Shown piece after piece: positions 53,690 through 62,894 of a stretch of 64,000 bases of DNA. Source of the DNA: Neorhizobium sp. UBA3556. Lineage in GTDB: Bacteria > Pseudomonadota > Alphaproteobacteria > Rhizobiales > Rhizobiaceae. The stretch lies in the NCBI GenBank assembly GCA_002376235.1, contig DFNX01000016.1, positions 558,001 to 622,000 on the forward strand, given 5' to 3'. The notes under the pieces are model-generated. The model was not told where the DNA came from, ran no database searches, and was given only the letters and a program-made list of their open reading frames with translations. How positions within the stretch are numbered: the first letter of the stretch is position 1; each line of letters starts with the position of its first letter. The translations under genes and the position numbers were made by a program.

Positions 53690-54526
53690 TCAGTCCTCGG
53701 ACATCAGCAACTGGTCCATCACCCGCGCCGGCTCCGAACAGCCAGCCTCCCCGACCACCTTCGCCGGCACACCGGCAACCGTGGACTTCGGCGGAACCTG
53801 TTTCAGGACAACCGAGCCGGCAGCGACACGCGAGCAGGACCCGATCTCGATATTGCCGAGTATCTTTGCACCGGCGCCGATAAGCACGCCATTGCCGATC
53901 TTCGGATGACGATCAGCCCCTTCCTTGCCCGTGCCGCCCAGCGTCACGCCATGCAGGATCGAGACATTGTCTCCAATCACAGCCGTCTCGCCGACGACCA
54001 GGCCGGTTGCGTGATCGAGGAAAATCCCCTTGCCGATCCTCGCTGCAGGATTGATGTCCGTCTGAAAGACGCTGGAAGAACGGCTTTGCAGATAAAGCGC
54101 GAAATCACGGCGTCCACGGGCATAAAGCCAATTTGCCAGACGATGCGTCTGGATCGCGTGAAACCCCTTGAAATACAACACAGGCTCGAGGAAGCGCAGG
54201 CATGCCGGATCACGATCATAAAACGCCTGGATATCGACCCGCAGGATGGCGCCCCATTCCGGCCAGTCATCCAGCATTTCCATAAATGTTTGGCGCAGCA
54301 GAACCGCCTGCAGATCAGGATGATCGAGACGCTCGCAGATCCTGTGCACAACACATTCCTCAAGCGAACGATGGTTGAGGACGGTAGAATACAGGAAGGC
54401 AGCAAGAAGCGGATCCTGCTCAATTGCAAGCCGGGCTTCCTGCTGCAACGTATCCCAGATGGGATCGACCGTCGCCACGGGCTCCTTGATGCGAATATCC
54501 ACTCTCGAGGGCATGCCCCACTCCAT
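53690..54526 (-). CDS. cysE: Serine O-acetyltransferase CysE
   Basis: First step of cysteine synthesis: acetylates serine with acetyl-CoA. The 278-residue protein has the helical N-terminal domain (about 10-150) and the left-handed beta-helix with catalytic Asp/His in TDINPAARIGKGIFLDHATG and the loop GKEGADRHPKIG. I chose ATG 54526 (AGG about 5 nt upstream); TTG 54538 and GTG 54532 are in-frame alternatives. The C-terminal tail (GEAGCSEPARVMDQ) may bind CysK. Confidence 0.95.
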   Translation of the reverse strand: MEWGMPSRVDIRIKEPVATVDPIWDTLQQEARLAIEQDPLLAAFLYSTVLNHRSLEECVVHRICERLDHPDLQAVLLRQTFMEMLDDWPEWGAILRVDIQAFYDRDPACLRFLEPVLYFKGFHAIQTHRLANWLYARGRRDFALYLQSRSSSVFQTDINPAARIGKGIFLDHATGLVVGETAVIGDNVSILHGVTLGGTGKEGADRHPKIGNGVLIGAGAKILGNIEIGSCSRVAAGSVVLKQVPPKSTVAGVPAKVVGEAGCSEPARVMDQLLMSED

Positions 54527-54628
54527 AGTCACCTGCAAGCTTTGTCAGCCTATTATATAGAACAAGATTGTCTGAACGCCAATGCGAGCAAAATCGCATT
54601 CCGTTGATCGAAAGCATCAGAGAAGTTG

Positions 54629-55414
54629 CTACTCTCCGCCCAGTTCCGCGTAAAATTCGAGCACAGCCTTCTTGAACACCCTGTCGCCGACGGCCAGCAT
54701 GTGGTCACGGTTCGGAATATCAAGCGCTCGGACATCCGGCATCAGATCGGCCAATTCCTGCGCTGACCCGGCAATATCGTCCTTCGTCCCGACGCCGATC
54801 AGCGTAGGTGCCTCTATCCGCGCCATATCGGATCGAGCGACAAGATCGCGCGAGCCGCGGATACAGGCCGCAAGCGCCTGCTTATCGCTTTTCGTCTGAT
54901 CCGCGAAAGCGCGGAACATCTTGCCGCGCTCATGGCTGATTGCCTCGACATCCGGTGCAAGCAGCGCATCGGCGATCGGGTCCCAGTCACCGACACCATC
55001 GGTCATGCCGATACCCAACCCACCCAGCACCAGCGAACGAACCCGCTCAGGATGGGCAAGAGCGGCAAAAACGGAAATTCTTGCGCCCATCGAATATCCG
55101 AACAGATGGGCTTCGGGAATACGCAGATGATCAAGCAGTGCCACGGCGTCGTCTGCCATCACCCACGGGCGATAAGCCTCGGCATCGAGCGGCTTGTCGC
55201 TTCCGCCATGACCGCGATTATCGAGAGCGATGACCCTATAGCCCGCATCTCCGAGCGTTTTGAGCCAGCCGGGATGCACCCAATTGACGAGCGCGCTCGA
55301 TGCAAAGCCATGAATGAGAAGCACCGGCTGACCGGACGGCTCACCCTCATCAAAATAGCGAAGACTGATTCCGTCATGAACGAAAGACGAGAAGGCGGGC
55401 GCATTCAAATTCAT
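54629..55414 (-). CDS. Alpha/beta hydrolase
   Basis: A 261-residue alpha/beta-hydrolase with the nucleophile elbow GYSMG (Ser about 107), the oxyanion segment LLIHGFASS, an Asp in the GVGTKDD loop and the catalytic His in NRDHMLAVG. No signal peptide. It belongs to the large general family; the substrate is unknown. I chose ATG 55414, with AAGGA about 8 nt upstream. It is divergent from the zinc-protein gene. Confidence 0.9.
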   Translation of the reverse strand: MNLNAPAFSSFVHDGISLRYFDEGEPSGQPVLLIHGFASSALVNWVHPGWLKTLGDAGYRVIALDNRGHGGSDKPLDAEAYRPWVMADDAVALLDHLRIPEAHLFGYSMGARISVFAALAHPERVRSLVLGGLGIGMTDGVGDWDPIADALLAPDVEAISHERGKMFRAFADQTKSDKQALAACIRGSRDLVARSDMARIEAPTLIGVGTKDDIAGSAQELADLMPDVRALDIPNRDHMLAVGDRVFKKAVLEFYAELGGE

Positions 55415-55560
55415 CGGGCGATCCTTTGTTTTGCCCGCTCTATAATGGATCGACGACCACCAAAGAACCCGCTTGGGCAAAAAATGCCAGCGTTCCCCCC
55501 CTACACATTCGAGACGTAGGAAGATAATGTCCGCCGAAATCAAAAGGCAGGGAGACGATC

Positions 55561-55806
55561 ATGGCTGGCCACAGCATTCCTCACTTTCAAAACGATGGCG
55601 GATATCCGGTTATCCAGATTGGCGTGAAGGAGTTCATGTGCACCGGAGCCTCGGTCCCCTTCGACCATCCGCATATTTTCATCGACCTCGGCGATGACAG
55701 CGAAAAGGTCTGCTCCTATTGCTCGACGCTTTATCGTTACAACCCCGGCCTGAAGGCAGAACAGACGGACCCGCCCGGCTGCGTCTTTCAGGTCAAGGCA
55801 GCGTAA
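55561..55806 (+). CDS. Zinc-finger protein homologous to complex I subunit NDUFS6
   Basis: An 81-residue protein of the CHCC zinc-finger family. Zinc ligands are seen in EFMCTG, FDHPHIF and KVCSYCSTLYRY, matching the order Cys-His-Cys-Cys. The family corresponds to the 13-kDa subunit (NDUFS6) of mitochondrial complex I and is present in alphaproteobacterial complex I. GGGAGA precedes ATG 55561. The nuo operon itself is not in this window. Confidence 0.92.
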   Translation: MAGHSIPHFQNDGGYPVIQIGVKEFMCTGASVPFDHPHIFIDLGDDSEKVCSYCSTLYRYNPGLKAEQTDPPGCVFQVKAA

Positions 55807-55830
55807 GCGCGCGTTTCAGGCAGTAGGCCA

Positions 55831-56994
55831 ATGCATCTCGACAGGATAGCGATTGTAGGAGCCGGCATGGCCGGCCTTGCGGCAGCATTGAGTTTTTCCC
55901 GCCTCGGCATGGCTTGCGATGTCTTCGAAGAGGCTAGCGAACTCGCAGAAGTAGGCGCAGGCCTGCAAATGTCTCCGAACGCATCTGCAATCCTTCGTGA
56001 ATTGGGCGTGCTCGACGAGCTGGAGAACATCTGGACAGAGCCGGAAGAGATCCGCCTCGTCTCAGGCGTCACACTGAAGAAACTGACTCATGTTCCGATG
56101 GGTCGTTTCGCCAGAGAACGCTGGGGAGCTCCCTACGGCGTGCTGCACCGGGCGACATTGCAGAACACACTGCTCGCGGCTGTCGAGCGAAATCCGCTTT
56201 GTACCGTCACCCTCGCAACGCCCATTCGCGGAAGCCTGCCCCGTTCGCTCAAGAACCTCACCGGGAACACCTATCCGTTGATCATTGGCGCAGATGGCGT
56301 CTGGTCGAATGCAAGGGCATCCATCGACAACGCCCCGCAGCCGGATTTCTCTCGCAATATAGCCTGGCGCTTTACTGTTCCTCTGGACCAGGCACCTGAC
56401 TGGCTCCCGAAAGATTGTGTCACCGCGATCCTGGGACCGTCGACCCATCTTGTCGCCTACCCGCTCTCAGAAATGGGAGCCTTTAACATCGTGGCGATCG
56501 CGGCTGGAATAAGCCCAGGCGAAACATGGGAAGCTCAGGCGAGCGAAACCCAGCACGACATGCTCATCCAGCAATTTTCCGGCTGGCATCCGAATATTAT
56601 CAGCCTCCTTTCCCAAACGCCTCGGCCGACATTCTGGCCGTTGCATGAAGTGACATCCGGGAAATGGCATAACGGCCGCGATGTAGTGCTCATTGGCGAC
56701 GCCGCTCACGCAATGATGCCCTTCTCCGCCCAAGGCGCTGTCATGGCGATCGAAGATGGCTTTGTTCTGGCCAATGAGGTCAAGAAGGCATCCACCCTGC
56801 CCGAGGCTCTGGCGAGTTTTGAAAGCCTTCGGGTGAAACGCGCCGGCAAGGTCAAGTCGCGCGGCAACTTCAACCGCTTCGCCTACCATGCCCGCGGCCC
56901 GATCCGCATCGGGCGCGATATAGTCTTGTCATTGCGTCCGCCGCAATCGCTCGCGGCGGATCTGGATTGGCTTTACGGCTGCCGCGTCGACTGA
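55831..56994 (+). CDS. FAD-dependent monooxygenase
   Basis: A 387-residue flavoprotein of the aromatic-hydroxylase (PHBH/salicylate hydroxylase) family. It has the ADP-binding motif VGAGMAGLAAALSF (9-22), the DG motif GADGVWSNAR and the GD motif LIGDAAHAMMPFSAQGA. The closest broad type would be salicylate-hydroxylase-like or UbiH-like enzymes; the substrate is undetermined. It lies 24 bp after the zinc-protein gene and ends on the base before the convergent metC. Confidence 0.92.
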   Translation: MHLDRIAIVGAGMAGLAAALSFSRLGMACDVFEEASELAEVGAGLQMSPNASAILRELGVLDELENIWTEPEEIRLVSGVTLKKLTHVPMGRFARERWGAPYGVLHRATLQNTLLAAVERNPLCTVTLATPIRGSLPRSLKNLTGNTYPLIIGADGVWSNARASIDNAPQPDFSRNIAWRFTVPLDQAPDWLPKDCVTAILGPSTHLVAYPLSEMGAFNIVAIAAGISPGETWEAQASETQHDMLIQQFSGWHPNIISLLSQTPRPTFWPLHEVTSGKWHNGRDVVLIGDAAHAMMPFSAQGAVMAIEDGFVLANEVKKASTLPEALASFESLRVKRAGKVKSRGNFNRFAYHARGPIRIGRDIVLSLRPPQSLAADLDWLYGCRVD

Positions 56995-58182
56995 TCAGAC
57001 GGCGCGAGCAGCAAGGAACCCCTGTTCGAGATCCTTCTGCAGGTCGGCGACATCTTCCAGGCCGATCTGCAGGCGAATGACCGGCCCCTCTGCCGGCTGC
57101 TTGCGGATCGTGCGATCGGACAGATTGACCTGAAGAGCCAGGCTTTCGAACCCGCCCCAGGAATAACCAAGACCGAAATAGCTCAATGCATCGAGAAACG
57201 CATGTGCTTTCGCCTTGGCGTTTGCTGCGTCAGCCTTGAGCACGAAGGAAAATATTCCGGTAGAACCCTTGAAATCGCGCTTCCAGACGTCGTGTCCAGG
57301 AAAGCTCGGCAATGCCGGATGCAGGACACGCGCCACATCCTCGCGCCCCTCAAGCCACTGAGCAATGGCAACCGCGCTTTTCTGATGATGCTCCAGACGA
57401 ACGCCCATGGTCCTCAGGCCACGCAGGATCATGTAGGAATCATCCGGTGCACCGCAGATACCCATGAGGATGCGCGCTTCTTCCAGTTGCGGCCACCATT
57501 TGGCATTGGCGGACACCGAGCCCATGACGATGTCGGAATGGCCCGAAGGATATTTCGTCGTTGCATGGATCGACACATCCACGCCGAAATCGAGCGGACG
57601 GAAATAAAGCGGCGTTGCCCAGGTATTGTCCATCGTGACGACGCAGTCATGCTTGTGTGCCGCATCGGCAATCGCACGGATATCCTGCATCTCGAACGTG
57701 TTCGAACCCGGCGCTTCCGTATGGACGAGCTTGGTATTCGGCCTGATCAGCGCCTCGATGCCCGCACCGATTTCCGGGTCATAATACTCGACCTCGGCGC
57801 CAAGGCGCTTCAGCATCGTATTGCAGAAATTACGGCACGGCGTGTAGACCGAATCGACGATAAGCGCGTGATCGCCTGCTGACAGATAAGCGAGAAACGG
57901 TATCGAAATGGCGGCCAGTCCCGACGGTACCAGGATCGTGCCGGCAGACCCTTCAAGCTCATCGAATGCAGCACATAAAGCATCGGTAGTCGGAGTAGCA
58001 CGCGTTCCGTAAGTGTAAGGCTGCGTACGCTTTTCCATCGCCTCGGCATCAGGAAACAGCACGGTCGAACCATGAACGACCGGAGGATTGACGAACCCGT
58101 GATAATCTCTGGGTTTGTTACCAATATGTGCAAGACGCGTGTTGGCGCCGGCAGCACCCAGCAAGGAAGATTTCTTGGCCAT
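56995..58182 (-). CDS. metC: Cystathionine beta-lyase
   Basis: PLP enzyme that cleaves cystathionine to homocysteine in methionine synthesis. The 395-residue protein has the Cys/Met-metabolism fold, with YGTRATPTTDAL near the N-terminus and the PLP lysine in SIHATTKYPSGHSDIVMG (about 210-227). I chose ATG 58182 from the conserved N-terminus; the ribosome-binding site is weak and the frame extends further upstream. It is divergent from aapJ, an arrangement described for the R. leguminosarum aap locus. Confidence 0.94.
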   Translation of the reverse strand: MAKKSSLLGAAGANTRLAHIGNKPRDYHGFVNPPVVHGSTVLFPDAEAMEKRTQPYTYGTRATPTTDALCAAFDELEGSAGTILVPSGLAAISIPFLAYLSAGDHALIVDSVYTPCRNFCNTMLKRLGAEVEYYDPEIGAGIEALIRPNTKLVHTEAPGSNTFEMQDIRAIADAAHKHDCVVTMDNTWATPLYFRPLDFGVDVSIHATTKYPSGHSDIVMGSVSANAKWWPQLEEARILMGICGAPDDSYMILRGLRTMGVRLEHHQKSAVAIAQWLEGREDVARVLHPALPSFPGHDVWKRDFKGSTGIFSFVLKADAANAKAKAHAFLDALSYFGLGYSWGGFESLALQVNLSDRTIRKQPAEGPVIRLQIGLEDVADLQKDLEQGFLAARAV

Positions 58183-58402
58183 TTCGTGGAAAAACTCTCT
58201 GAGGCGGGAAAGCACTCTTGTCGCGCCGCAGGCGAACCAGGTCAAGTGTGCAGACGCCCTCACAAAAATCCGAGCATAGATCAGAGGTAGAGAAAAAGCC
58301 GCAGTTTTCAGCAATAAATGCACAACAGATAATCAAACGCCGGAAATATAAGCAAAAAAATTAATTTTACCTCATTTCAAACGCAATTCATGCTGGTGAG
58401 AC

Positions 58403-58431
58403 TTGACCCTCAAAGAATTTGCGAATGAGAT
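58403..58431 (+). promoter_or_regulatory. Candidate sigma-70-type promoter of aapJ
   Basis: TTGACC (58403-58408) and TGAGAT (58426-58431) with 17-bp spacing, about 114 bp upstream of the aapJ start. The -35 box is close to consensus and the -10 is weak. The 5' leader then contains the palindrome TTCGGTG-T-CACCGAA (58499-58513). Confidence 0.45.
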
Positions 58432-58544
58432 GGTAATGCACGTCCCATTTTAGGCTAGCGTGCAGCCGGCCGTATTCGAAAGATATCTAGGGGAGCGGTT
58501 CGGTGTCACCGAAACATAAAACTACAAACAAAAAGGTTGGGAAA

Positions 58545-59567
58545 ATGAAAAAGACGCTTCTGTCAACCGCGATTGGCGCTGCAGTCCTTGGCTTGGCCTC
58601 GGCAGCTTCTGCGGCCACGCTCGATGACGTTAAGGCGAAGGGAGTTGTAACATGCGGTGTGAGCCAGGGTATTCCAGGGTTCTCTAACCCTGACGACAAG
58701 GGCGACTGGTCGGGTATCGACGTCGACTATTGCCGTGGCATTGCCGCAGCCGTTTTTGGCGATGCCAGCAAGACCAAGTTCGTTGCGCTGTCCAGTAAGG
58801 ACCGTTTCCCGGCACTGCAGTCCGGCGAAGTCGACGTTCTGACCCGTAACACCACCTGGACGATCAGCCGTGACTCGTCGCTCGGCTTCAATTTCCGTAC
58901 CGTCAACTACTATGACGGCCAGGGCTTCATCGTGAAGAAGGGCCTCAACGTGAAGTCCGCGCTCGAACTGTCCGGTGCAGCCGTCTGCGTTCAGACCGGC
59001 ACCACGACCGAGCTCAACCTCGCCGACTACTTCAAGGCCAACAACCTTCAGTACAACCCGGTCGTCTTCGAAAAGGAAGCTGACGCCACCACGGCTTACG
59101 ACTCTGGCCGCTGCGACGTCTACACGACCGACCAGTCGGGCCTCTATGCTATCCGCCTGAAGATGAAGAACCCGGACGAGAACATGGTTCTCCCGGAAGT
59201 CATCTCCAAGGAGCCGCTTGGCCCGGCCGTTCGCCAGGGTGACGACAAGTGGTTCGACATCGTGTCGTGGGTTCACTACGCCATGGTCAACGCTGAAGAA
59301 CTCGGCATCACCTCCAAGAACGTCGACGAGATGAAGACCAGCGGCAGCCCTGACGTCAAGCGTATGCTCGGCTCCGAAGAAGGCGGCAAGATCGGTACCG
59401 ACCTCGGCCTGACCAACGAATGGGCCTACAACGTCGTCAAGCTTGTCGGCAACTACGGTGAAGTCTTCGACCGCACCGTCGGCCCGAACACTCCGCTCAA
59501 GATCGAGCGCGGCCTGAACGCCCTGTGGACCAAGGGCGGCCTTCAGTACGCTCCGCCGATCCGTTAA
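58545..59567 (+). CDS. aapJ: General L-amino-acid ABC transporter, periplasmic binding protein AapJ
   Basis: Binds a wide range of L-amino acids in the periplasm and delivers them to AapQMP. The 340-residue protein has a signal peptide (about 1-22, ASA|ATL) and a type-II binding fold with GVSQGIPGFSNPDDKGDWSGIDVDYCRGIA and RNTTWTISRDSSLGFNF. AAGG lies 6-8 nt before ATG 58545. It is followed by a strong hairpin, so it is likely to be expressed above aapQMP. Confidence 0.96.
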   Translation: MKKTLLSTAIGAAVLGLASAASAATLDDVKAKGVVTCGVSQGIPGFSNPDDKGDWSGIDVDYCRGIAAAVFGDASKTKFVALSSKDRFPALQSGEVDVLTRNTTWTISRDSSLGFNFRTVNYYDGQGFIVKKGLNVKSALELSGAAVCVQTGTTTELNLADYFKANNLQYNPVVFEKEADATTAYDSGRCDVYTTDQSGLYAIRLKMKNPDENMVLPEVISKEPLGPAVRQGDDKWFDIVSWVHYAMVNAEELGITSKNVDEMKTSGSPDVKRMLGSEEGGKIGTDLGLTNEWAYNVVKLVGNYGEVFDRTVGPNTPLKIERGLNALWTKGGLQYAPPIR

Positions 59568-59588
59568 TCGGCCAACATCAAGCATAAG

Positions 59589-59616
59589 CATGGAGGTGGA
59601 CATATCCACCTCCATG
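59589..59616 (+). other. Stable hairpin between aapJ and aapQ
   Basis: Perfect 12-bp stem (CATGGAGGTGGA / TCCACCTCCATG) with a CATA loop, 22 bp after the aapJ stop and 68 bp before aapQ. There is no T-run directly behind it, so it probably stabilises the aapJ mRNA end and permits read-through. Confidence 0.85.
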
Positions 59617-59683
59617 CACCCGAAATTCCCGCAAGGGCAAAAAAGTCTCCAAAAGGAGACATATAAACTAAGGGGATGCATTT

Positions 59684-60883
59684 ATGGCCGGTATGGCCCT
59701 CAATTCCGAAACACCTGGCACCAGCAAGCGGACTTCCTCCCTGATCAATGACCCGAAAGTACGCGGGATTTTTTATCAGGTCCTGACATTGGCGCTTCTT
59801 GTCCTCTTCGTGTGGACGGTCACCCAGAACACGATCAACAATCTGCAGAAGGCAAACATTGCCTCCGGCTTTGGTTTCCTTCAAGGGCGCGCCGGCTTCG
59901 ACATCGGCCAGTCGTTGATCGCCTATTCCAGCGATTCGACTTATGGCCGCGCTCTGCTCGTTGGCATCCTGAACACGCTGCAGGTCGCCGTCCTCGGCAT
60001 CATTACCGCCTCGATTATCGGCTTCATCGTCGGCATCGCCCGCCTTTCACAGAACTGGCTCATTGCCAAGCTGGCGCAGGTATATGTGGAGTTTTTCCGC
60101 AATATACCGCCGCTGCTGGTTATCCTGTTCTGGTACAAGGGCGTCATCGCCGTGCTGCCTCAGGCGCGTGAATCCTTCAACCTGCCCTTCCAGACCTATC
60201 TCAACAACCGCGGCCTCTTCGTGCCCAAGCCGATCTTCGGCGACGGTTCATGGGCAATCGCGGTGGCGTTTCTGGTTGGTATCGTAGCAACCGTCCTCGT
60301 GGCGCGCTGGGCAAAACAGCGACAGATGCGCACTGGCCAGCCGTTCCATACGATATGGACAGGTATCGGCCTGATCTTCGGCCTGCCGCTTCTCACCTTC
60401 CTTGCGCTCGGCTCACCGATCACGTTTGACTATCCGGTAGCGGGTCGTTTCAACCTTACCGGCGGTGCGGTTTTAGGCCCGGAATTCATCTCGCTTTATC
60501 TGGCACTCTCCTTTTACACCGCCTCCTTCATCGCCGAAATCGTGCGATCGGGAATCAAGGCAGTGCCGAAAGGCCAGACTGAAGCCGCCAACGCTCTTGG
60601 CCTGCGCTCGAACGCCATCACCCGGCTGATCGTGTTGCCTCAGGCACTGCGCATCATCATCCCGCCTTTGACAAGCCAGTATCTCAACCTCACCAAGAAC
60701 TCCTCCCTCGCGGTCGCCTGCGGGTTTGCGGACATCTATGCGATTGGTGGAACGATGCTCAACCAGACCGGTCAGGCCGTCGAGATCGTCGCCCTCTTCC
60801 TTGCCATCTACCTGTCTATCTCCATCACCACGGCGATATTCATGAACTGGTTCAATGCTAAAATGGCGCTGGTGGAGAGATAA
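59684..60883 (+). CDS. aapQ: General L-amino-acid ABC transporter, permease AapQ
   Basis: One of two permease subunits of the Aap transporter. The 399-residue protein has an N-terminal membrane segment, an extended periplasmic part, and the His/Glu-type permease core with the EAA-like loop GIKAVPKGQTEAANALGLRSN. AAGGGG lies about 8 nt before ATG 59684. It is 2 bp from aapM. Confidence 0.96.
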   Translation: MAGMALNSETPGTSKRTSSLINDPKVRGIFYQVLTLALLVLFVWTVTQNTINNLQKANIASGFGFLQGRAGFDIGQSLIAYSSDSTYGRALLVGILNTLQVAVLGIITASIIGFIVGIARLSQNWLIAKLAQVYVEFFRNIPPLLVILFWYKGVIAVLPQARESFNLPFQTYLNNRGLFVPKPIFGDGSWAIAVAFLVGIVATVLVARWAKQRQMRTGQPFHTIWTGIGLIFGLPLLTFLALGSPITFDYPVAGRFNLTGGAVLGPEFISLYLALSFYTASFIAEIVRSGIKAVPKGQTEAANALGLRSNAITRLIVLPQALRIIIPPLTSQYLNLTKNSSLAVACGFADIYAIGGTMLNQTGQAVEIVALFLAIYLSISITTAIFMNWFNAKMALVER

Positions 60884-60885
60884 TC

Positions 60886-62040
60886 ATGGCAAGCAACTCC
60901 GCTACTTTCGTGCGTCAGGACATTCTGGCACCGCAACCGGCACCGCTCGGCGCAAGTGGTGCCTCGCATTGGTTCCGCACCAAGCTCTTCGCAACGCCGA
61001 AGGACACGCTGCTGACCATTCTTGCGCTTGCCCTGCTCGCCTACACCGTGCCGGGCATAATCAACTGGCTGTTCATAGACGCGGTCTGGACCGGCTCGGA
61101 CCGTACTGCCTGTGCCACCGTCATCCAGGGCGGCGTCCTGCCGGACGGCCAGTCAGGCGCCTGCTGGGCCTTCGTCGAGGCGAAATTCCAGCAATTCATG
61201 TTCGGCCGATATCCGCTCGAAGAGCGCTGGCGGCCGATCCTTGTGGCAATCCTCTTCGTGATTCTGCTCGTTCCGATGCTGATCCCGAAAGTTCCCCACA
61301 AGGGCTGGAATGCGCTTGCGCTTTTCATCATCCTGCCATTCATTTCGTTCTTCCTGCTGATCGGCGGCTTCGGCCTTCCCCATGTCGAGACCCAGCTCTG
61401 GGGCGGCCTGATGGTAACATTGATCCTGTCCTTCTTCGGGATCACGGTATCGCTGCCGCTCGGCATTATCCTGGCACTCGGTCGTCGCTCACAGATGCCG
61501 GTGATCAAGACGCTTTGCGTCGTCTTCATCGAGGTCATTCGTGGCATTCCACTTGTCACGGTCCTTTTCATGGCAAGCGTCATGCTGCCGCTGTTCTTGC
61601 CCGACGGCTGGACCTTCGACAAGCTGTTGCGCGCCCTGATCGGCGTCTCCATCTTCGCATCCGCCTATATGGCGGAGGTTATCCGCGGCGGCCTGCAGGC
61701 CATTCCGAAGGGCCAGTTCGAAGGCGCAGATTCACTCGGGCTGAGCTACTGGCAGAAAACACGGCTGATCATCCTGCCGCAGGCGATAAAGCTGGTCATT
61801 CCAAGCATCGTCAACACCTTCATCGGCCTGTTCAAGGACACGTCGCTCGTTTCGATCATCGGCATGTTCGACCTTCTCGGCATCGTGACACTCAACCAGT
61901 CGGACGCGAACTGGGCAACACCGGTGACGCCGGTGACGGGTTACATCTTTGCCGGTTTCGTATTTTGGCTTTTCTGCTTCGGCATGTCGCGCTATTCCGC
62001 TTTCATGGAACGGCATCTCGACACAGGCCACAAGCACTAG
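60886..62040 (+). CDS. aapM: General L-amino-acid ABC transporter, permease AapM
   Basis: Second permease subunit. The 384-residue protein has several membrane segments, a long periplasmic loop early on with two Cys (TACATVIQGG and GACWAF) and the EAA-like loop GLQAIPKGQFEGADSLGLSY. It is longer than usual amino-acid permeases, as known for AapQ/AapM. It is followed by aapP after 27 bp. Confidence 0.96.
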   Translation: MASNSATFVRQDILAPQPAPLGASGASHWFRTKLFATPKDTLLTILALALLAYTVPGIINWLFIDAVWTGSDRTACATVIQGGVLPDGQSGACWAFVEAKFQQFMFGRYPLEERWRPILVAILFVILLVPMLIPKVPHKGWNALALFIILPFISFFLLIGGFGLPHVETQLWGGLMVTLILSFFGITVSLPLGIILALGRRSQMPVIKTLCVVFIEVIRGIPLVTVLFMASVMLPLFLPDGWTFDKLLRALIGVSIFASAYMAEVIRGGLQAIPKGQFEGADSLGLSYWQKTRLIILPQAIKLVIPSIVNTFIGLFKDTSLVSIIGMFDLLGIVTLNQSDANWATPVTPVTGYIFAGFVFWLFCFGMSRYSAFMERHLDTGHKH

Positions 62041-62067
62041 CCGCAACAAGACTTAAAGGGGAAAACA

Positions 62068-62841
62068 ATGGCTGAAGCCCTAACCAAAAAACTGACCGTC
62101 TCCTCCACCGACGTCGCGGTCGAAATCATCGGCATGAATAAGTGGTACGGTGACTTCCACGTGCTGCGCGACATCAATCTGAAGGTGATGAAGGGCGAGC
62201 GCATCGTCATCGCCGGACCGTCCGGTTCCGGCAAGTCGACGATGATCCGTTGCATCAACCGCCTGGAAGAGCATCAGTCGGGCAACATCCTCGTCGATAA
62301 TATCGAGCTCACCAACGATCTGAAGAAGATCGACGAAGTGCGCCGCGAAGTCGGCATGGTGTTCCAGCACTTCAACCTCTTCCCGCATCTGACGATCCTG
62401 GAAAACTGCACGCTGGCGCCGATCTGGGTTCGCAAGATGCCGAAGAAGGAAGCAGAGGAAGTGGCGATGCACTACCTCAAGCGCGTGAAAATCCCGGAAC
62501 AGGCCCACAAGTACCCGGGCCAGCTTTCAGGCGGCCAGCAGCAGCGCGTGGCGATTGCCCGTTCGCTGTGCATGAAGCCGAAGATCATGCTGTTCGACGA
62601 ACCGACCTCGGCGCTTGATCCGGAAATGGTCAAGGAAGTGCTCGACACGATGGTAAGCTTGGCCGAAGAGGGCATGACCATGCTCTGCGTCACCCACGAA
62701 ATGGGTTTTGCCCGCCAGGTCGCCAACCGCGTCATCTTCATGGACCAGGGTCAGATCGTCGAGCAGAATTCACCTGCGGAATTCTTCGACAATCCGCAGC
62801 ACGAGCGCACCAAACTCTTCCTCAGCCAGATCCTGCACTAA
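62068..62841 (+). CDS. aapP: General L-amino-acid ABC transporter, ATPase AapP
   Basis: Cytosolic ATPase driving the Aap transporter. The 257-residue protein has Walker A AGPSGSGKST (about 47-56), the ABC signature LSGGQQQR, Walker B IMLFDEP and the H-loop VTHEMGFA. AAAGGGG precedes ATG 62068 by 7 nt. Last gene of the operon, followed by a terminator. Confidence 0.98.
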   Translation: MAEALTKKLTVSSTDVAVEIIGMNKWYGDFHVLRDINLKVMKGERIVIAGPSGSGKSTMIRCINRLEEHQSGNILVDNIELTNDLKKIDEVRREVGMVFQHFNLFPHLTILENCTLAPIWVRKMPKKEAEEVAMHYLKRVKIPEQAHKYPGQLSGGQQQRVAIARSLCMKPKIMLFDEPTSALDPEMVKEVLDTMVSLAEEGMTMLCVTHEMGFARQVANRVIFMDQGQIVEQNSPAEFFDNPQHERTKLFLSQILH

Positions 62842-62865
62842 AAGAGAACTGGAAGCAGACTATGC

Positions 62866-62888
62866 AAAGGGCGCCTGAGGCGTCCTTT
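62866..62888. terminator. Hairpin after aapP
   Basis: 10-bp stem (AAAGGGCGCC / GGCGTCCTTT, one G-T pair) with a 3-nt TGA loop, between the convergent aapP and the following minus-strand gene. The downstream T-tract is weak on both strands; it may serve both. Confidence 0.65.
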
Positions 62889-62894
62889 GTCGTT

